Positions 50,172 to 59,161 of a stretch of 64,000 bases of DNA are shown here, piece by piece. The notes beneath the pieces were generated by a model. It was not told the DNA's origin. It did not search any database and was given only the letters and a program-made list of their open reading frames with translations. Location of the stretch: the NCBI RefSeq assembly GCF_030406325.1, contig NZ_JAUEQY010000004.1, forward strand, positions 310,001 to 374,000. Direction: 5' to 3'. The translations under genes were made by a program, and so were the position numbers. Position 1 is the first letter of the stretch; each line of letters opens with the position of its first letter. This DNA comes from Actinomadura sp. DC4. GTDB taxonomy: Bacteria > Actinomycetota > Actinomycetes > Streptosporangiales > Streptosporangiaceae.

Positions 50172-51158
50172 TCAACCTGACGGCTCCCGGCGTACCTCCT
50201 GCGGGGGGATCTCCGGGCGCAGGCCGCGCCAGGACGCGTGGAGCAGCATGCCGTCCCGCGTCCACCGGGAGAACTCCACCTCGCCGGCGAGCGAGGGGTC
50301 CACCCAGGACGCGTGGCGGGCGTGCTCGCGCGGGACCTCGCCCTCGTACGGGCTGTCCGGGCGTTCGAGCGCGACCAGCCGCTTGTGCAGGTCGTCGAGG
50401 TCGACGTCGGTGAAGCCGGTGCCGACGTGGCCGACGAAGCGCAGCGACCCGCGGTCGTCGTAGACGCCGAGCAGCAGCGAGCCGACGCCGCCCTCACGCC
50501 GCCCCTTGCCGGCCTTCCAGCCGCCGATGACGACGTCCTGCGTACGGAAGTTCTTCACCTTGCGCCAGAAGTCGACCCTGCGGCCCGGCCGGTACGGGGA
50601 GTCCAGCCGTTTGGCGATGAGCCCTTCGAGCCCCTGCTCGCGCGTGTAGTCCTGGAGTTCGCGCACCTGCTCGACCTCCCCGCCGTGCAGGTACGGCGGC
50701 GCCTCGATGGGGCCGGCCGCCAGCTCCAGCCCGTCGAGCAGCGCGCGCCGCTCCTGGTAGGGCAGGTCGTAGAGCGCGTGGCCGCTCAGGTGGGGGAGGT
50801 CGAAGGCGACGTAGTGCACCGGCACCTGGCGGATGAGCCGGGTGTCCGGATGGCTCATGTGCATGCGGTGCTGGAGGCGCTCGAAGCTGGGGCGGCCCTC
50901 GCTGTCGAAGGCGACGATCTCCCCGTCGATGACGGCGCTCTGGTCGGGCAGAAGGTCGGCGAGGGCCTGGAGTTCGGGGTAGCGGCTGGTCGCGTCGATG
51001 CCGCGCCGGCCGACGGCCCGTACGCGTCCGCCCGCGACGTAGACGAGTGCGCGCACGCCGTCCCACTTGACCTCGAGGGCCCAGCGGGCGACGTCGTCCG
51101 GGAGCTCGCCCGTCGTGGCGAGCATCGGCTGGATGTTCTCGGGCATTGGGTCACCCAT
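50172..51158 (-). CDS. ATP-dependent DNA ligase (LigD ligase domain)
   Basis: A 328-residue ligase. The adenylated lysine is K31 in EVKWDGVRA; motif III (VIDGEIVAF), motif IV (LEGLIAKRLDSPY) and motif V (FWRKVKNF) follow. The C-terminal 110 residues are the OB fold. The start IQPMLATTG is typical of the LigD ligase module. ATG 51158 is chosen; 51146 is also possible. It seals ends with Ku and the separate polymerase gene 91 bases downstream. Confidence 0.94.
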   Translation of the reverse strand: MGDPMPENIQPMLATTGELPDDVARWALEVKWDGVRALVYVAGGRVRAVGRRGIDATSRYPELQALADLLPDQSAVIDGEIVAFDSEGRPSFERLQHRMHMSHPDTRLIRQVPVHYVAFDLPHLSGHALYDLPYQERRALLDGLELAAGPIEAPPYLHGGEVEQVRELQDYTREQGLEGLIAKRLDSPYRPGRRVDFWRKVKNFRTQDVVIGGWKAGKGRREGGVGSLLLGVYDDRGSLRFVGHVGTGFTDVDLDDLHKRLVALERPDSPYEGEVPREHARHASWVDPSLAGEVEFSRWTRDGMLLHASWRGLRPEIPPQEVRREPSG

Positions 51159-51267
51159 ACGGCGTTTCTGCCCATCTCGCTCGCGGCTGACGCCAGTCGA
51201 TCGATAGTACGCGGGCCTGCGGTTCCGGATCCGCCAAGCGGGTACTGGCCGTGACGGAGCGGCAACC

Positions 51268-51284
51268 GTATATTCGAACATACT
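51268..51284. promoter_or_regulatory. Near-palindrome between divergent NHEJ genes, LexA-like half-site
   Basis: GTATATTCGAACATAC is a near-perfect palindrome lying between the ligase and ku starts. It includes the TCGAAC half-site of the actinobacterial SOS box (TCGAAC-N4-GTTCGA), but the right half (TTCGC, one base too close) is degenerate. It may be a regulator site for both directions; SOS control is only a suggestion. Confidence 0.3.
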
Positions 51285-51334
51285 TCGCAAATCGGAAAGA
51301 ACTAGCTCGATGGCGCGACGGGTAGGGGAACCTC

Positions 51335-52246
51335 ATGCGCAGCATCTGGAAAGGCGCGATCTCCTTCGGCCTCGTCACGATCCCGGTGAAGCTGTACTCG
51401 GCCACCGAGCAGGGTGACGTGGCGTTCCACCAGGTCCATCGCGAAGACGGCGGCCGTATCAAGTTCAAGCGGGTCTGCACGAAGGACGGCGAGGAGGTGC
51501 CCTACTCCGACATCGCCAAGGGCTACGAACTCCCGAGCGGGGAGATGGTCGTCCTCACCGACGAGGACTTCGCCAACCTCCCGCTGTCCACGAGCCGCCG
51601 CATCGACGTGCTGCTGTTCGCGCCGATGGAGCAGGTCGACCCGATCTACTTCAACAAGACCTACTACCTCGAACCCGAGGCGCAGGGCACCAAGCCGTAC
51701 GTCCTGCTGCGCGACGCGCTGGAGAGCTCCGGCAAGGTCGCGGTCGTCAAGATCGCGCTGCGGCAGCGAGAGTCGCTCGCCACTCTCCGCGTACGGGACG
51801 GCGTGTTCGTGCTCGAGACGATGCTGTGGCCCGACGAGATCCGCGAGCCGGAGTTCACGTTCCTCGACGAGGACGTCGACCTCCGGCCGCAGGAGCTCCA
51901 GATGGCCTCCTCGCTGATCGACTCGATGGAGGGCGACTTCGACCCGACGGAGTACAAAGACGCCTACCGCGAGGCCGTACAGGAGATCATCGACGCCAAG
52001 GTGGAGGGCAAGGAGATCGTCGCACCGGAGCTCGAAGAAGCCGCTCCGGCAGCGTCCGACCTGCTCAGCGCCTTGCGGGCCAGCGTCGAGGCGGCGAAGA
52101 AGGGCCGCTCGGGCGGAGGGTCCGGCGCCAAGCCGAAGAAGGCCCCCACCGGCAAGCCCGCGAAGCCGAGGGCCAAGTCCGGCGGCAAGGCGGGCGACGC
52201 CAAGTCCAAGCCGAAGAGCGGCAGCGGCACACGCAAGTCGGCCTGA
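51335..52246 (+). CDS. ku: Ku DNA end-binding protein
   Basis: A 303-residue bacterial Ku. The core (1-245) begins SIWKGAISFGLVTIPVKLYS and includes VHREDGGRIKFKRVCTKDGE and the bridge region LRPQELQMASSLIDSMEGDF. The homodimer rings DNA ends and recruits ligase and polymerase. The C-terminal 55 residues are Lys/Gly/Pro-rich (AKPKKAPTGKPAKPRAKSGG), a basic tail found in many actinobacterial Ku proteins that helps DNA bridging. AGGGGAA precedes the ATG. Confidence 0.97.
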   Translation: MRSIWKGAISFGLVTIPVKLYSATEQGDVAFHQVHREDGGRIKFKRVCTKDGEEVPYSDIAKGYELPSGEMVVLTDEDFANLPLSTSRRIDVLLFAPMEQVDPIYFNKTYYLEPEAQGTKPYVLLRDALESSGKVAVVKIALRQRESLATLRVRDGVFVLETMLWPDEIREPEFTFLDEDVDLRPQELQMASSLIDSMEGDFDPTEYKDAYREAVQEIIDAKVEGKEIVAPELEEAAPAASDLLSALRASVEAAKKGRSGGGSGAKPKKAPTGKPAKPRAKSGGKAGDAKSKPKSGSGTRKSA

Positions 52247-52434
52247 GGGGACGCATCCCGCCGAAAGAGATCCACCTCACGCGGAATAGACCGCACCCCG
52301 TGCCGGTTGTGACGCCCTGTAGGCTTTGTGTTTCGTGTTCAGGCGCATTCCCGCGCCGACGGCCGGCTACGAGTCCGCGATCCCCCGACTTTGCGGATAC
52401 CTCTCGAGGCGGGCCCTTTCTGAGAGGTTCTTTC

Positions 52435-53898
52435 TTGACATCAGCTTCATCGACCTTGCCCTCCTTCGCCGAACTCGGCCTTCCGGAGAAGCTGGTCTCC
52501 GCACTGGAGCGTCGCGGCATCAGTACGCCGTTCCCGATCCAGGCGGCCTGTCTGCCGGACACCCTCGCCGGGCGCGACGTGCTCGGGCGTGGGCAGACCG
52601 GTTCAGGCAAGACACTCGCCTTCGGGCTTCCACTGCTCGCCAGGCTCGCCGGCCGTTCGGCCGCGCCGAAGCGCCCCGCGGCGCTCATCCTGGTCCCCAC
52701 CCGTGAACTCGCCGCGCAGGTCCAGGACGCTCTGGCCGCTCTCGGCCGCAGTGTCGGCCTGCACGCCAAGACCGTCGTCGGCGGAATGTCGATGACCAAG
52801 CAGATCCAGGCACTGCGCCGCGGCGTCGACCTTCTGGTCGCCACGCCGGGCCGGCTCACCGACCTCATCGAGCGCGGCGCCTGCTCGCTCGAGGACGTGC
52901 AGATCACCGTCCTCGACGAGGCCGACCACATGTGCGACCTCGGCTTCATGCCGGCCGTGTCCGCACTGCTCGACCAGATCCCCTCCAACGGGCAGCGGAT
53001 GCTGTTCTCGGCCACGCTCGACGGCGACGTCGACAAGCTGGTCCGCCGCTACCTCCACGACCCGGTGACCCACTCGGTCTCGCCGGCCGCCGCGCCGGTG
53101 GAGACCATGGACCACCACCTTTTCGTCGTCGACCGCGCGCAGAAGCACGACGTCATCGCCGAGGTCGCCGGCCGCGAGGGCCGGACGATCATGTTCGTAC
53201 GGACCAAGCACGGTGTGGACGCGCTGACGAAGCGGCTGGCGCGTGTCGGCGTCCGCGCCGGCGCCCTGCACGGCGGCAAGACCCAGTCGGCCCGCACCCG
53301 CACGCTCGCGGACTTCCGTGAGGGCAAGGTCGCGGTGCTGATCGCCACCGACGTGGCGGCACGTGGCATCCATGTCGACGACGTCACCCTCGTGGTGCAC
53401 GTCGACCCCGCGGCCGACCACAAGGACTACCTCCACCGTGCGGGCCGCACCGCGCGGGCCGGCGAGCGCGGCACCGTCGCGACGCTCGTCGCGCACAACG
53501 AGGTCCGCAACGCCGAGCGCATGATGCGCCGGGCCGGCGTACGCGCCCTGCGCTCGCGAGTGACGGTCGGCGACGACACGCTGATCCGCATCACCGGCGC
53601 GCAGGCGCCGAGCGGCATCCCGGTCGAGGTCGAGCCCGAGCCGCGTCCCCAGCGCCGCGGCCACCGGCCGGGCGCGGGCCGCGACCGGCGCCCGGGCGGC
53701 CAGCGCGGCGAGCGCTACGGCGAGCGCCGTGAGGGCGGCCGTGCGCGCTTCGGCGAGCGGCACGAGGGGCGTCCGGGCGAGGGCCACGACGGCACTCCCC
53801 GCCAGCGTCCCGAGGGCCGCTCCGGCGGCCCGCGGCACGACGACCGGCCGAACCGCCGTCCCGAGGGCCGCCGCCCGCGCCGCGAGACCGCGCAGTAA
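52435..53898 (+). CDS. Second DEAD-box RNA helicase
   Basis: A 487-residue helicase from a TTG start with AGAGG seven bases upstream and the family beginning SFAELGLPEKLVSALE right after. Motifs: Q (PFPIQAACLP), I (GQTGSGKTLAF), PTRELA, TPGR, II (VLDEADHM), SATL, then ATDVAARGIHVDD and HRAGRTARAG. The last 120 residues are Arg/Gly-rich (GQRGERYGERREGGRARFGE), an RNA-binding tail. It is unlike the RhlE-type copy in its tail and in motif details. The 190-base leader after ku may hold a cold-shock-type untranslated region. Confidence 0.93.
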   Translation: MTSASSTLPSFAELGLPEKLVSALERRGISTPFPIQAACLPDTLAGRDVLGRGQTGSGKTLAFGLPLLARLAGRSAAPKRPAALILVPTRELAAQVQDALAALGRSVGLHAKTVVGGMSMTKQIQALRRGVDLLVATPGRLTDLIERGACSLEDVQITVLDEADHMCDLGFMPAVSALLDQIPSNGQRMLFSATLDGDVDKLVRRYLHDPVTHSVSPAAAPVETMDHHLFVVDRAQKHDVIAEVAGREGRTIMFVRTKHGVDALTKRLARVGVRAGALHGGKTQSARTRTLADFREGKVAVLIATDVAARGIHVDDVTLVVHVDPAADHKDYLHRAGRTARAGERGTVATLVAHNEVRNAERMMRRAGVRALRSRVTVGDDTLIRITGAQAPSGIPVEVEPEPRPQRRGHRPGAGRDRRPGGQRGERYGERREGGRARFGERHEGRPGEGHDGTPRQRPEGRSGGPRHDDRPNRRPEGRRPRRETAQ

Positions 53899-53917
53899 CC
53901 GATCTTCGCAGGTCAAC

Positions 53918-53953
53918 GTCAGGGCCGCCCACTCTGTGGTGGGCGGCCCTGAC
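53918..53953. terminator. Strong terminator after the second helicase
   Basis: GTCAGGGCCGCCCAC and GTGGGCGGCCCTGAC form a perfect 15-bp stem with a 6-base loop, 20 bases past the stop. Confidence 0.88.
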
Positions 53954-54018
53954 TATGTCCAAGATCGGGTCAAGACGGGCGAGGGCACAGATTCGACCCG
54001 CGTATTGTTTCCCTCGAC

Positions 54019-54954
54019 ATGAGCGCTCCGATTCCGGCCTGGCCTGGCGAACTCATCTCGCTCGGTGACCTCCAGGTCTTCACGCGGACGGCGCCCGCGC
54101 GCGAAGCAGGCGCGGAGTCGGCCGTCTTCGTACACGGGCTCGCGGGCTCGGCGGTCAACTGGACCGACCTGATGGGCCTGCTGTCCGGCGAGTTCGCGAG
54201 CGACGCACTCGATCTGCCCGGTTTCGGCTACTCACCCCCGCCCCCGGCCCGCGACTACTCGATCGACGCGCACACCCACGCGGTCGTACGGCTGATCGAA
54301 AAACGCGCGAACGGCCCCGTGCACCTGTTCGGCAACTCACTCGGCGGCGCGATCGCCACGCGCCTGGCCGGCACCCGCCCGGACCTCGTCCGTACGCTCA
54401 CGCTCATCTCGCCGGCGCTGCCGGACCTGCGGCCGAGGTACGGCCCGGCGCGCATCCTGGCCGCCACGATGCCCGGCTTCGGGCCGTGGGCGGTGCGCAG
54501 GTTCACCCTGCTGTCGGCGGAGCAGCGCGTACAGGGCACGCTCGACATGTGCTTCGCCGACCCGACCTGCGTGCATCCGGACCGGCTCATGGAGTTCGTG
54601 GAGGACGTACGCCGCCGCGACGGCCTATCACACAACGCGGAGGCGCTGATCGCCTCCTCCCGCGCCATCGTCAACGCCTACGTACGGCGCTCACTGTGGC
54701 GGTACGCCGCGCGGGTCGCCGCGCCGACGCTGCTGATCTACGGCAGGCACGACCGGCTGGTGGACCCGCGGATGGCCTCACGCGCGGCCCGGGTCTTCAA
54801 GCACGCACGCGTCCTCGTCCTGCCGGACGTGGGCCACGTCGCGCAGATGGAACGCCCGGAGGTCGTGGCCCGGGAGTTTCGCGCGATGCTCGATGACATC
54901 GCGAGGTCCGGAGACACGACCTCCGCGCCGGCCGACCGCCGGCTTACTTCTTGA
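54019..54954 (+). CDS. Alpha/beta hydrolase
   Basis: A 311-residue hydrolase with AVFVHGLAGSAVNWTDLMGL near 35-54, nucleophile in LFGNSLGG near 100 (G-N-S-L-G), acid in YGRHDRLVD near 245 and base in PDVGHVAQ near 273. Related genes lie beside moeZ in other actinobacteria. No ribosome site precedes the ATG, and the short AT-richer stretch just upstream suggests leaderless initiation. Its end overlaps the convergent CsbD-like gene by 11 bases. Substrate unknown. Confidence 0.9.
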   Translation: MSAPIPAWPGELISLGDLQVFTRTAPAREAGAESAVFVHGLAGSAVNWTDLMGLLSGEFASDALDLPGFGYSPPPPARDYSIDAHTHAVVRLIEKRANGPVHLFGNSLGGAIATRLAGTRPDLVRTLTLISPALPDLRPRYGPARILAATMPGFGPWAVRRFTLLSAEQRVQGTLDMCFADPTCVHPDRLMEFVEDVRRRDGLSHNAEALIASSRAIVNAYVRRSLWRYAARVAAPTLLIYGRHDRLVDPRMASRAARVFKHARVLVLPDVGHVAQMERPEVVAREFRAMLDDIARSGDTTSAPADRRLTS

Positions 54955-55138
54955 AGCTTTTCCTGATGTCCTTGCCCATGTCCTTGAGGTGCTCGCCGAC
55001 CTGCTTGGCGCCACCCTGGACACGGTCGCCACGGCCACGGGCCTCGAGGTCGCGGTCACGGGTCGTCCGGCCTGCCTCTTCCTTCGTACGGCCCTTGGCC
55101 ATCTGCAGCTTGTTCCTGACCTTGTCTATGAGACTCAT
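54944..55138 (-). CDS. CsbD-like small stress protein
   Basis: A 64-residue hydrophilic protein: MSLIDKVRNKLQMAKGRTKE, then EAGRTTRDRDLEARGRGDRV and QGGAKQVGEHLKD. The G-x-xKEAxGrxT...G-xxdQxxG pattern is that of CsbD, a general-stress protein family of unknown biochemical role. GAGGAG lies upstream of the ATG. Confidence 0.88.
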   Translation of the reverse strand: MSLIDKVRNKLQMAKGRTKEEAGRTTRDRDLEARGRGDRVQGGAKQVGEHLKDMGKDIRKSFKK

Positions 55139-55347
55139 CTTGTGCATCTCCTCGCAGAGGTGTATGGGTGCGATGTGCCCGCTATTTAGCGATCTATGCC
55201 GATGGAGACCTAGACCACTCGGCGACACCCGCTCCGGCCGGCCCCCGGGAATGACATGCCCTATGGGAGAGTTGTCGCCTGGATAGGACACTGGCTTGGG
55301 AGCAAGAGTGTCCGTCCGGAGAATCCCGAGCACGCACAGGAGACACA

Positions 55348-56526
55348 GTGTCGTTGCCACCCCTGGTCGAGCCCGCGGAGGCGCTGACCGTCGACGAGGT
55401 CCGGCGTTATTCGCGCCACCTGATCATCCCGGACGTCGGGATGGCGGGGCAGAAGCGCCTCAAGAACGCCAAGGTGCTGTGCGTGGGCGCCGGCGGTCTG
55501 GGCTCGCCCGCCCTGCTGTACCTCGCCGCCGCCGGCGTGGGCACTCTCGGCGTCATCGACTTCGACGTCGTCGACGAGTCGAACCTCCAGCGCCAGGTCA
55601 TCCACGGCCAGTCCGACATCGGCCGGCCGAAGGCCGAGTCCGCGGCGGCCTCCATTAAGGAGATCAACCCGCTCGTCAAGGTGATCGTCCACAACGAGCC
55701 GCTGTCCAATGACAACGTCATGGACATCTTCGCCGGCTACGACCTGATCGTGGACGGCACCGACAACTTCGCCACCCGCTACATGGTGAACGACGCCGCG
55801 GTGCTGCTCGGCAAGCCGTACGTCTGGGGCTCGATCTACCGCTTCGACGGCCAGGCGTCGGTCTTCTGGGCCGAGCACGGCCCGTGCTACCGCTGCCTGT
55901 ACCCCGAGCCGCCGCCGCCCGGGATGGTGCCGTCGTGCGCCGAGGGCGGCGTCCTGGGCGTGCTGTGCGCCTCGATCGGCTCCATCCAGGTCAACGAGGC
56001 GATCAAGCTGCTCACCGGCATCGGCGAGCCGCTCGTCGGCCGGCTCATGATCTACGACGCCCTTGAGATGACGTACCGCAGTGTCAAGGTCCGCAAGGAC
56101 CCCGAGTGCCCGCTGTGCGGCAAGAACCCCACGATCACCGAGCTGGTCGAGGACTACGAGGCCTTCTGCGGCGCGATCTCGGAGGAGGCGGCCGACGCGG
56201 CCAAGGACTCCACGATCTCGGCCACCGAGCTGAAGACCCTGCTGGACACGGGCGACATCTTCCTGGTCGACGTCCGCGAGCCCAACGAGTACGAGATCGT
56301 CAACATCCCGGGCGCCACGCTCATCCCGAAGGGCGAGTTCCTGTCGGGCGACGCGCTGGAAAAGCTCCCGCAGGACAAGAAGGTCGTGCTCCACTGCAAG
56401 TCGGGCGCCCGAAGCGCGGAGTGCCTGGCGATCGTCAAGGACGCGGGCTTCTCCGACGCCGTCCACCTGGGCGGCGGCGTACTGGCCTGGGTCAACCAGA
56501 TCGACCCGTCCCTCCCGTCTTACTGA
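55348..56526 (+). CDS. moeZ: Adenylyltransferase/sulfurtransferase MoeZ
   Basis: A 392-residue ThiF/MoeB-like E1 domain (1-270) fused to a rhodanese domain (285-392). The ATP-binding motif is VLCVGAGGLGSPALLYLA near 45; zinc cysteines are in CYRCLYPE and CPLCGKN. The rhodanese active-site cysteine is C350 in HCKSGARSAEC. MoeZ adenylates and thiolates the C-termini of MoaD, CysO and related sulfur carriers for molybdopterin and cysteine synthesis. GTG 55348 follows AGGAGA. It matches Rv3206c in context. Confidence 0.96.
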   Translation: MSLPPLVEPAEALTVDEVRRYSRHLIIPDVGMAGQKRLKNAKVLCVGAGGLGSPALLYLAAAGVGTLGVIDFDVVDESNLQRQVIHGQSDIGRPKAESAAASIKEINPLVKVIVHNEPLSNDNVMDIFAGYDLIVDGTDNFATRYMVNDAAVLLGKPYVWGSIYRFDGQASVFWAEHGPCYRCLYPEPPPPGMVPSCAEGGVLGVLCASIGSIQVNEAIKLLTGIGEPLVGRLMIYDALEMTYRSVKVRKDPECPLCGKNPTITELVEDYEAFCGAISEEAADAAKDSTISATELKTLLDTGDIFLVDVREPNEYEIVNIPGATLIPKGEFLSGDALEKLPQDKKVVLHCKSGARSAECLAIVKDAGFSDAVHLGGGVLAWVNQIDPSLPSY

Positions 56527-56541
56527 CCCGACCTCCGCGGC

Positions 56542-56569
56542 CCGCGCCGGGACGCTGTTCCCGGCGCGG
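56542..56569 (+). terminator. Terminator after moeZ
   Basis: CCGCGCCGGGA and TCCCGGCGCGG form a perfect 11-bp stem with a 6-base loop, 15 bases after the stop. The remaining 260 bases up to 56830 show no gene. Confidence 0.75.
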
Positions 56570-56830
56570 CCCGACCGGACATCGCCGTCGCCAAGCGCAA
56601 GCGGTCACCTCGTTATGCCGCTGCGTTGTGGTCGTTGCTGCGCTGTCCGGTGACGGTGCCGTGCGTGTGTCCAGAGCGCGATCCCTCGCGCGTGAGCACT
56701 ACGGACACGGCGTCACCGACCTGTTCGACTGACCGGCGATCCCGGCCCGGCCGGGGACGGAGGCCACGCCGCGCCAGGACGATCAGTTTCGGGCCAAGAT
56801 CATCAGGATCGCCAAGTAACCTAGTCGGAT

Positions 56831-57661
56831 ATGGCGCAAAGCTCCGGGCCGGGCTGGCCCGCCCTCGGCCCGGCCTCATCCGGGTCGTGGCGAGGACCCG
56901 GCGCGGAGCCGCCGGAACCCCCCGAACCCACCCCCTGGCACGCCCGGCGAACCCTGTGGCTCGTCATCGCGATCTGCACCGCGGTCGGCTACCTGGCCGT
57001 GGGGGCTCTCGCCACCGGGCGCGTCTACTGGGAGTTCCACCGCAAGCCGACGGCCGGTGAGCTCTACCGTGCCGCCACCGCCGAGGTGCGTGACCGCTGG
57101 CGCACCTGGGCGGCCGAGCGGATCTTCCCCACCTCCGTCCCGTACACCTCCGAGCAGGGCGGCGTCGAGCAGGCTCAGCGTGTCGGGATCGCGTCCGGGA
57201 CCGGCTGCGCGGACGGCGTGGAAGCCGCGTCCGCGGCGATCCTCAAGCGGCACGGCTGCCGTGCTCTGCTGCGCGCCACCTACGTCGACCAGCTCCAGGG
57301 CATCGTGATGACCGTCGGCGTCGCCGCGGTGACCGACGAGCGCACCGCGCTGGCCGCCAAGGACGCCCTCATGCCCCCCGCCCCGACCGAGGTGGCCGGC
57401 ACGCTGCGCGCCCTGGCCTTCCCGCAGACCGTCGCCGGTCGCTTCGACGACGCCGCGCGGCAGTACGCGTCCGCCGGCCAGGCCGGGCCGTACGTCGTGC
57501 TCACCGTCGCCGGGCAGACAGACGGGCGGCCCGCGGCGGCCGTACGCAAGAAGCACACCAGCGCCCTCCTGCTCGCCGCCGAGGTCGGCGGCAACATCGC
57601 CGACGCGCTCGCGCTGCGCGCCCAGCCCGACTGTTCGCAGAAACGGCAGTGGAAGTGCTGA
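56831..57661 (+). CDS. Single-span membrane protein upstream of a mycosin-like protease
   Basis: A 276-residue protein with a Pro-rich cytosolic start, one membrane span at about 42-63 (LWLVIAICTAVGYLAVGALA) and an outer domain of about 210 residues. The outer part contains four Cys, two of them in GTGCADGVEA and KRHGCRALL and two near the C-terminus, suggesting disulfides, and the segment QGIVMTVGVAAVTDERTAL. No family is recognised. Its end overlaps the protease gene by 13 bases, so the two are coupled and may act together at the cell surface. Confidence 0.75.
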   Translation: MAQSSGPGWPALGPASSGSWRGPGAEPPEPPEPTPWHARRTLWLVIAICTAVGYLAVGALATGRVYWEFHRKPTAGELYRAATAEVRDRWRTWAAERIFPTSVPYTSEQGGVEQAQRVGIASGTGCADGVEAASAAILKRHGCRALLRATYVDQLQGIVMTVGVAAVTDERTALAAKDALMPPAPTEVAGTLRALAFPQTVAGRFDDAARQYASAGQAGPYVVLTVAGQTDGRPAAAVRKKHTSALLLAAEVGGNIADALALRAQPDCSQKRQWKC

Positions 57662-58866
57662 GAAAGGCCGCCGCGCTGGTCGTGGCGCTCGCGGCGGTGA
57701 CCGCCCCGGCGGCGATGACGACCACGACCGCCCACGCGGACGACATCCGCGACCGTGAGCAGTGGGTGCTGGACGCCGTCTCGGCGGAGAAGGCCTGGCA
57801 CGTCACCAAGGGCAAGGGCGTCACGGTGGCCGTCCTGGACACCGGCGTGGACGCCACGCACCCCGACCTGGCCGGCGCGGTCACCACCGGCCCCGACCTC
57901 ATCCACTCGGTGGCCCCGCACCCCGGCCGTATCCACGGCACCTGGATGTCCTCGTTGATCGCCGGCCGCGGGCACGGCTCGGGCGCCGGGATCATCGGGG
58001 TCGCGCCCGAGTCGCACATCCTGTCCGTACGGACCATCGCGGACCCGGACGAGCCCGGTTATCACACGTTCCGTGACCGCCCGGAGTACGAGCGCGGCCT
58101 GCCCAAGGCGATCCGGTACGCGGCCGACCACGGCGCCGACGTGATCAACATGTCGCTCGGTGGCCCCAACGCCTCGATGAACGAGCGGGCCGCGGTCGCG
58201 TACGCGATCGCGAAGGGGGTCGTCGTGGTGGCCTCGGCCGGCAACGACGGTGACTCCAAGAGCTCCAAGAAGGTGGACCGCAACGGTCTCGTACGGCTGT
58301 CCTACCCGGCGGCCTTCCCCGGCGTGATCGGCGTGGCGGCCGTGGCGAAGAACGGCAAGCCGGCCAAGTTCTCCGACCGCAACTCCAGCGTGCTCGTCGC
58401 CGCGCCGGGCGCCGGCGTGGTCGGCGCGGGCCCGGGTGACAGCTACTGGGTCGGCGAGGGCACGAGCCAGGCCGGCGCGATCGTGTCCGGCGTGGCCGCC
58501 CTCGTACGAGCGAAGTACCCCGACATGTCGCCCGCCCTGGTGGCGCAGGCGATCAGCCGCGGCACCGACCACCGGCCGGCCGACGGGTACGACGAGCTCG
58601 TCGGTTTCGGCGAGGTGGACGCCGCCGCCGCGCTGACCGAGGCGGCAAAGCTGCGCGGCTACCAGGACGTCACGGCGGGCAGGGCCGGGCGGTTCGACGA
58701 CGGCCCGGTCCAGCCGGTGCAGGTCGAACGGCACCCGCCGGGCCTGGTCATCCTGGGAGGCTGGGTCGGCGTCGCGGCGCTGTTCGGCCTCGCCGGCGCG
58801 CTGATCTGCACGGCGCTCTTCGTGCGACGGATCCGAGCCCAGCAGGAGACCGGATATGACGGGTGA
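57649..58866 (+). CDS. Mycosin-like subtilisin (S8) protease
   Basis: A 405-residue exported serine protease with a signal peptide (about 1-30, ending TTTAHADD), catalytic D64 in VLDTGVD, H96 in RIHGTW and S273 in GTSQAG, with oxyanion N199 in SAGND. A C-terminal membrane span at about 366-393 (LVILGGWVGVAALFGLAGAL) holds the domain outside. This layout resembles mycosins of type VII secretion, but no EccC, EccD or WXG100 genes are near, so a housekeeping or orphan role is more likely. GTG 57649 overlaps the upstream membrane-protein gene. Confidence 0.92.
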   Translation: MEVLRKAAALVVALAAVTAPAAMTTTTAHADDIRDREQWVLDAVSAEKAWHVTKGKGVTVAVLDTGVDATHPDLAGAVTTGPDLIHSVAPHPGRIHGTWMSSLIAGRGHGSGAGIIGVAPESHILSVRTIADPDEPGYHTFRDRPEYERGLPKAIRYAADHGADVINMSLGGPNASMNERAAVAYAIAKGVVVVASAGNDGDSKSSKKVDRNGLVRLSYPAAFPGVIGVAAVAKNGKPAKFSDRNSSVLVAAPGAGVVGAGPGDSYWVGEGTSQAGAIVSGVAALVRAKYPDMSPALVAQAISRGTDHRPADGYDELVGFGEVDAAAALTEAAKLRGYQDVTAGRAGRFDDGPVQPVQVERHPPGLVILGGWVGVAALFGLAGALICTALFVRRIRAQQETGYDG

Positions 58867-59161
58867 GCCCACGGAGTTCGCCGAGCGCGTGCTGGAGATC
58901 GTCGAGCGCATCCCGCCCGGGCGGGTCATGGCCTACGGCGACATCGCCGAATACCTCGGCGAGGGCGGTCCACGGCAGGTCGGCCGCGTGATGGCGCTGT
59001 GGGGCGGCGCGGTGCCGTGGTGGCGGGTGATCCGCTCCGACGGGTCGCTGCCGGTGAGCCACGTCGCCGGCGCGCGCCCGCACTACGCCGCCGAGGGCAC
59101 CCCGCTGCGCGGCGAGCGCGTCGACATGCGCCGGGCGCGCTGGGACGGCGACCTCACATGA
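58856..59161 (+). CDS. Alkyltransferase-like (ATL) DNA-repair protein
   Basis: A 101-residue MGMT-family DNA-binding domain: EFAERVLEIVERIPPGRVMA, YGDIAEYLG, GRVMALWGGAVPWWRVIRSD. The alkyl-acceptor motif PCHR is PWWR here, so the acceptor cysteine is a tryptophan. ATL proteins bind O6-alkylguanine and direct it to nucleotide excision repair. The gene overlaps the protease gene by 11 bases and ends overlapping a convergent VOC gene. Rv3204 is the likely counterpart. Confidence 0.93.
   Translation: MTGEPTEFAERVLEIVERIPPGRVMAYGDIAEYLGEGGPRQVGRVMALWGGAVPWWRVIRSDGSLPVSHVAGARPHYAAEGTPLRGERVDMRRARWDGDLT

Noticed and set aside
46772-50413. Very long plus-strand frame of about 1200 codons
   Set aside because: It is antisense to five well-supported minus-strand genes (TetR, acidic protein, flavoprotein, polymerase, ligase); length arises from GC-rich third positions.
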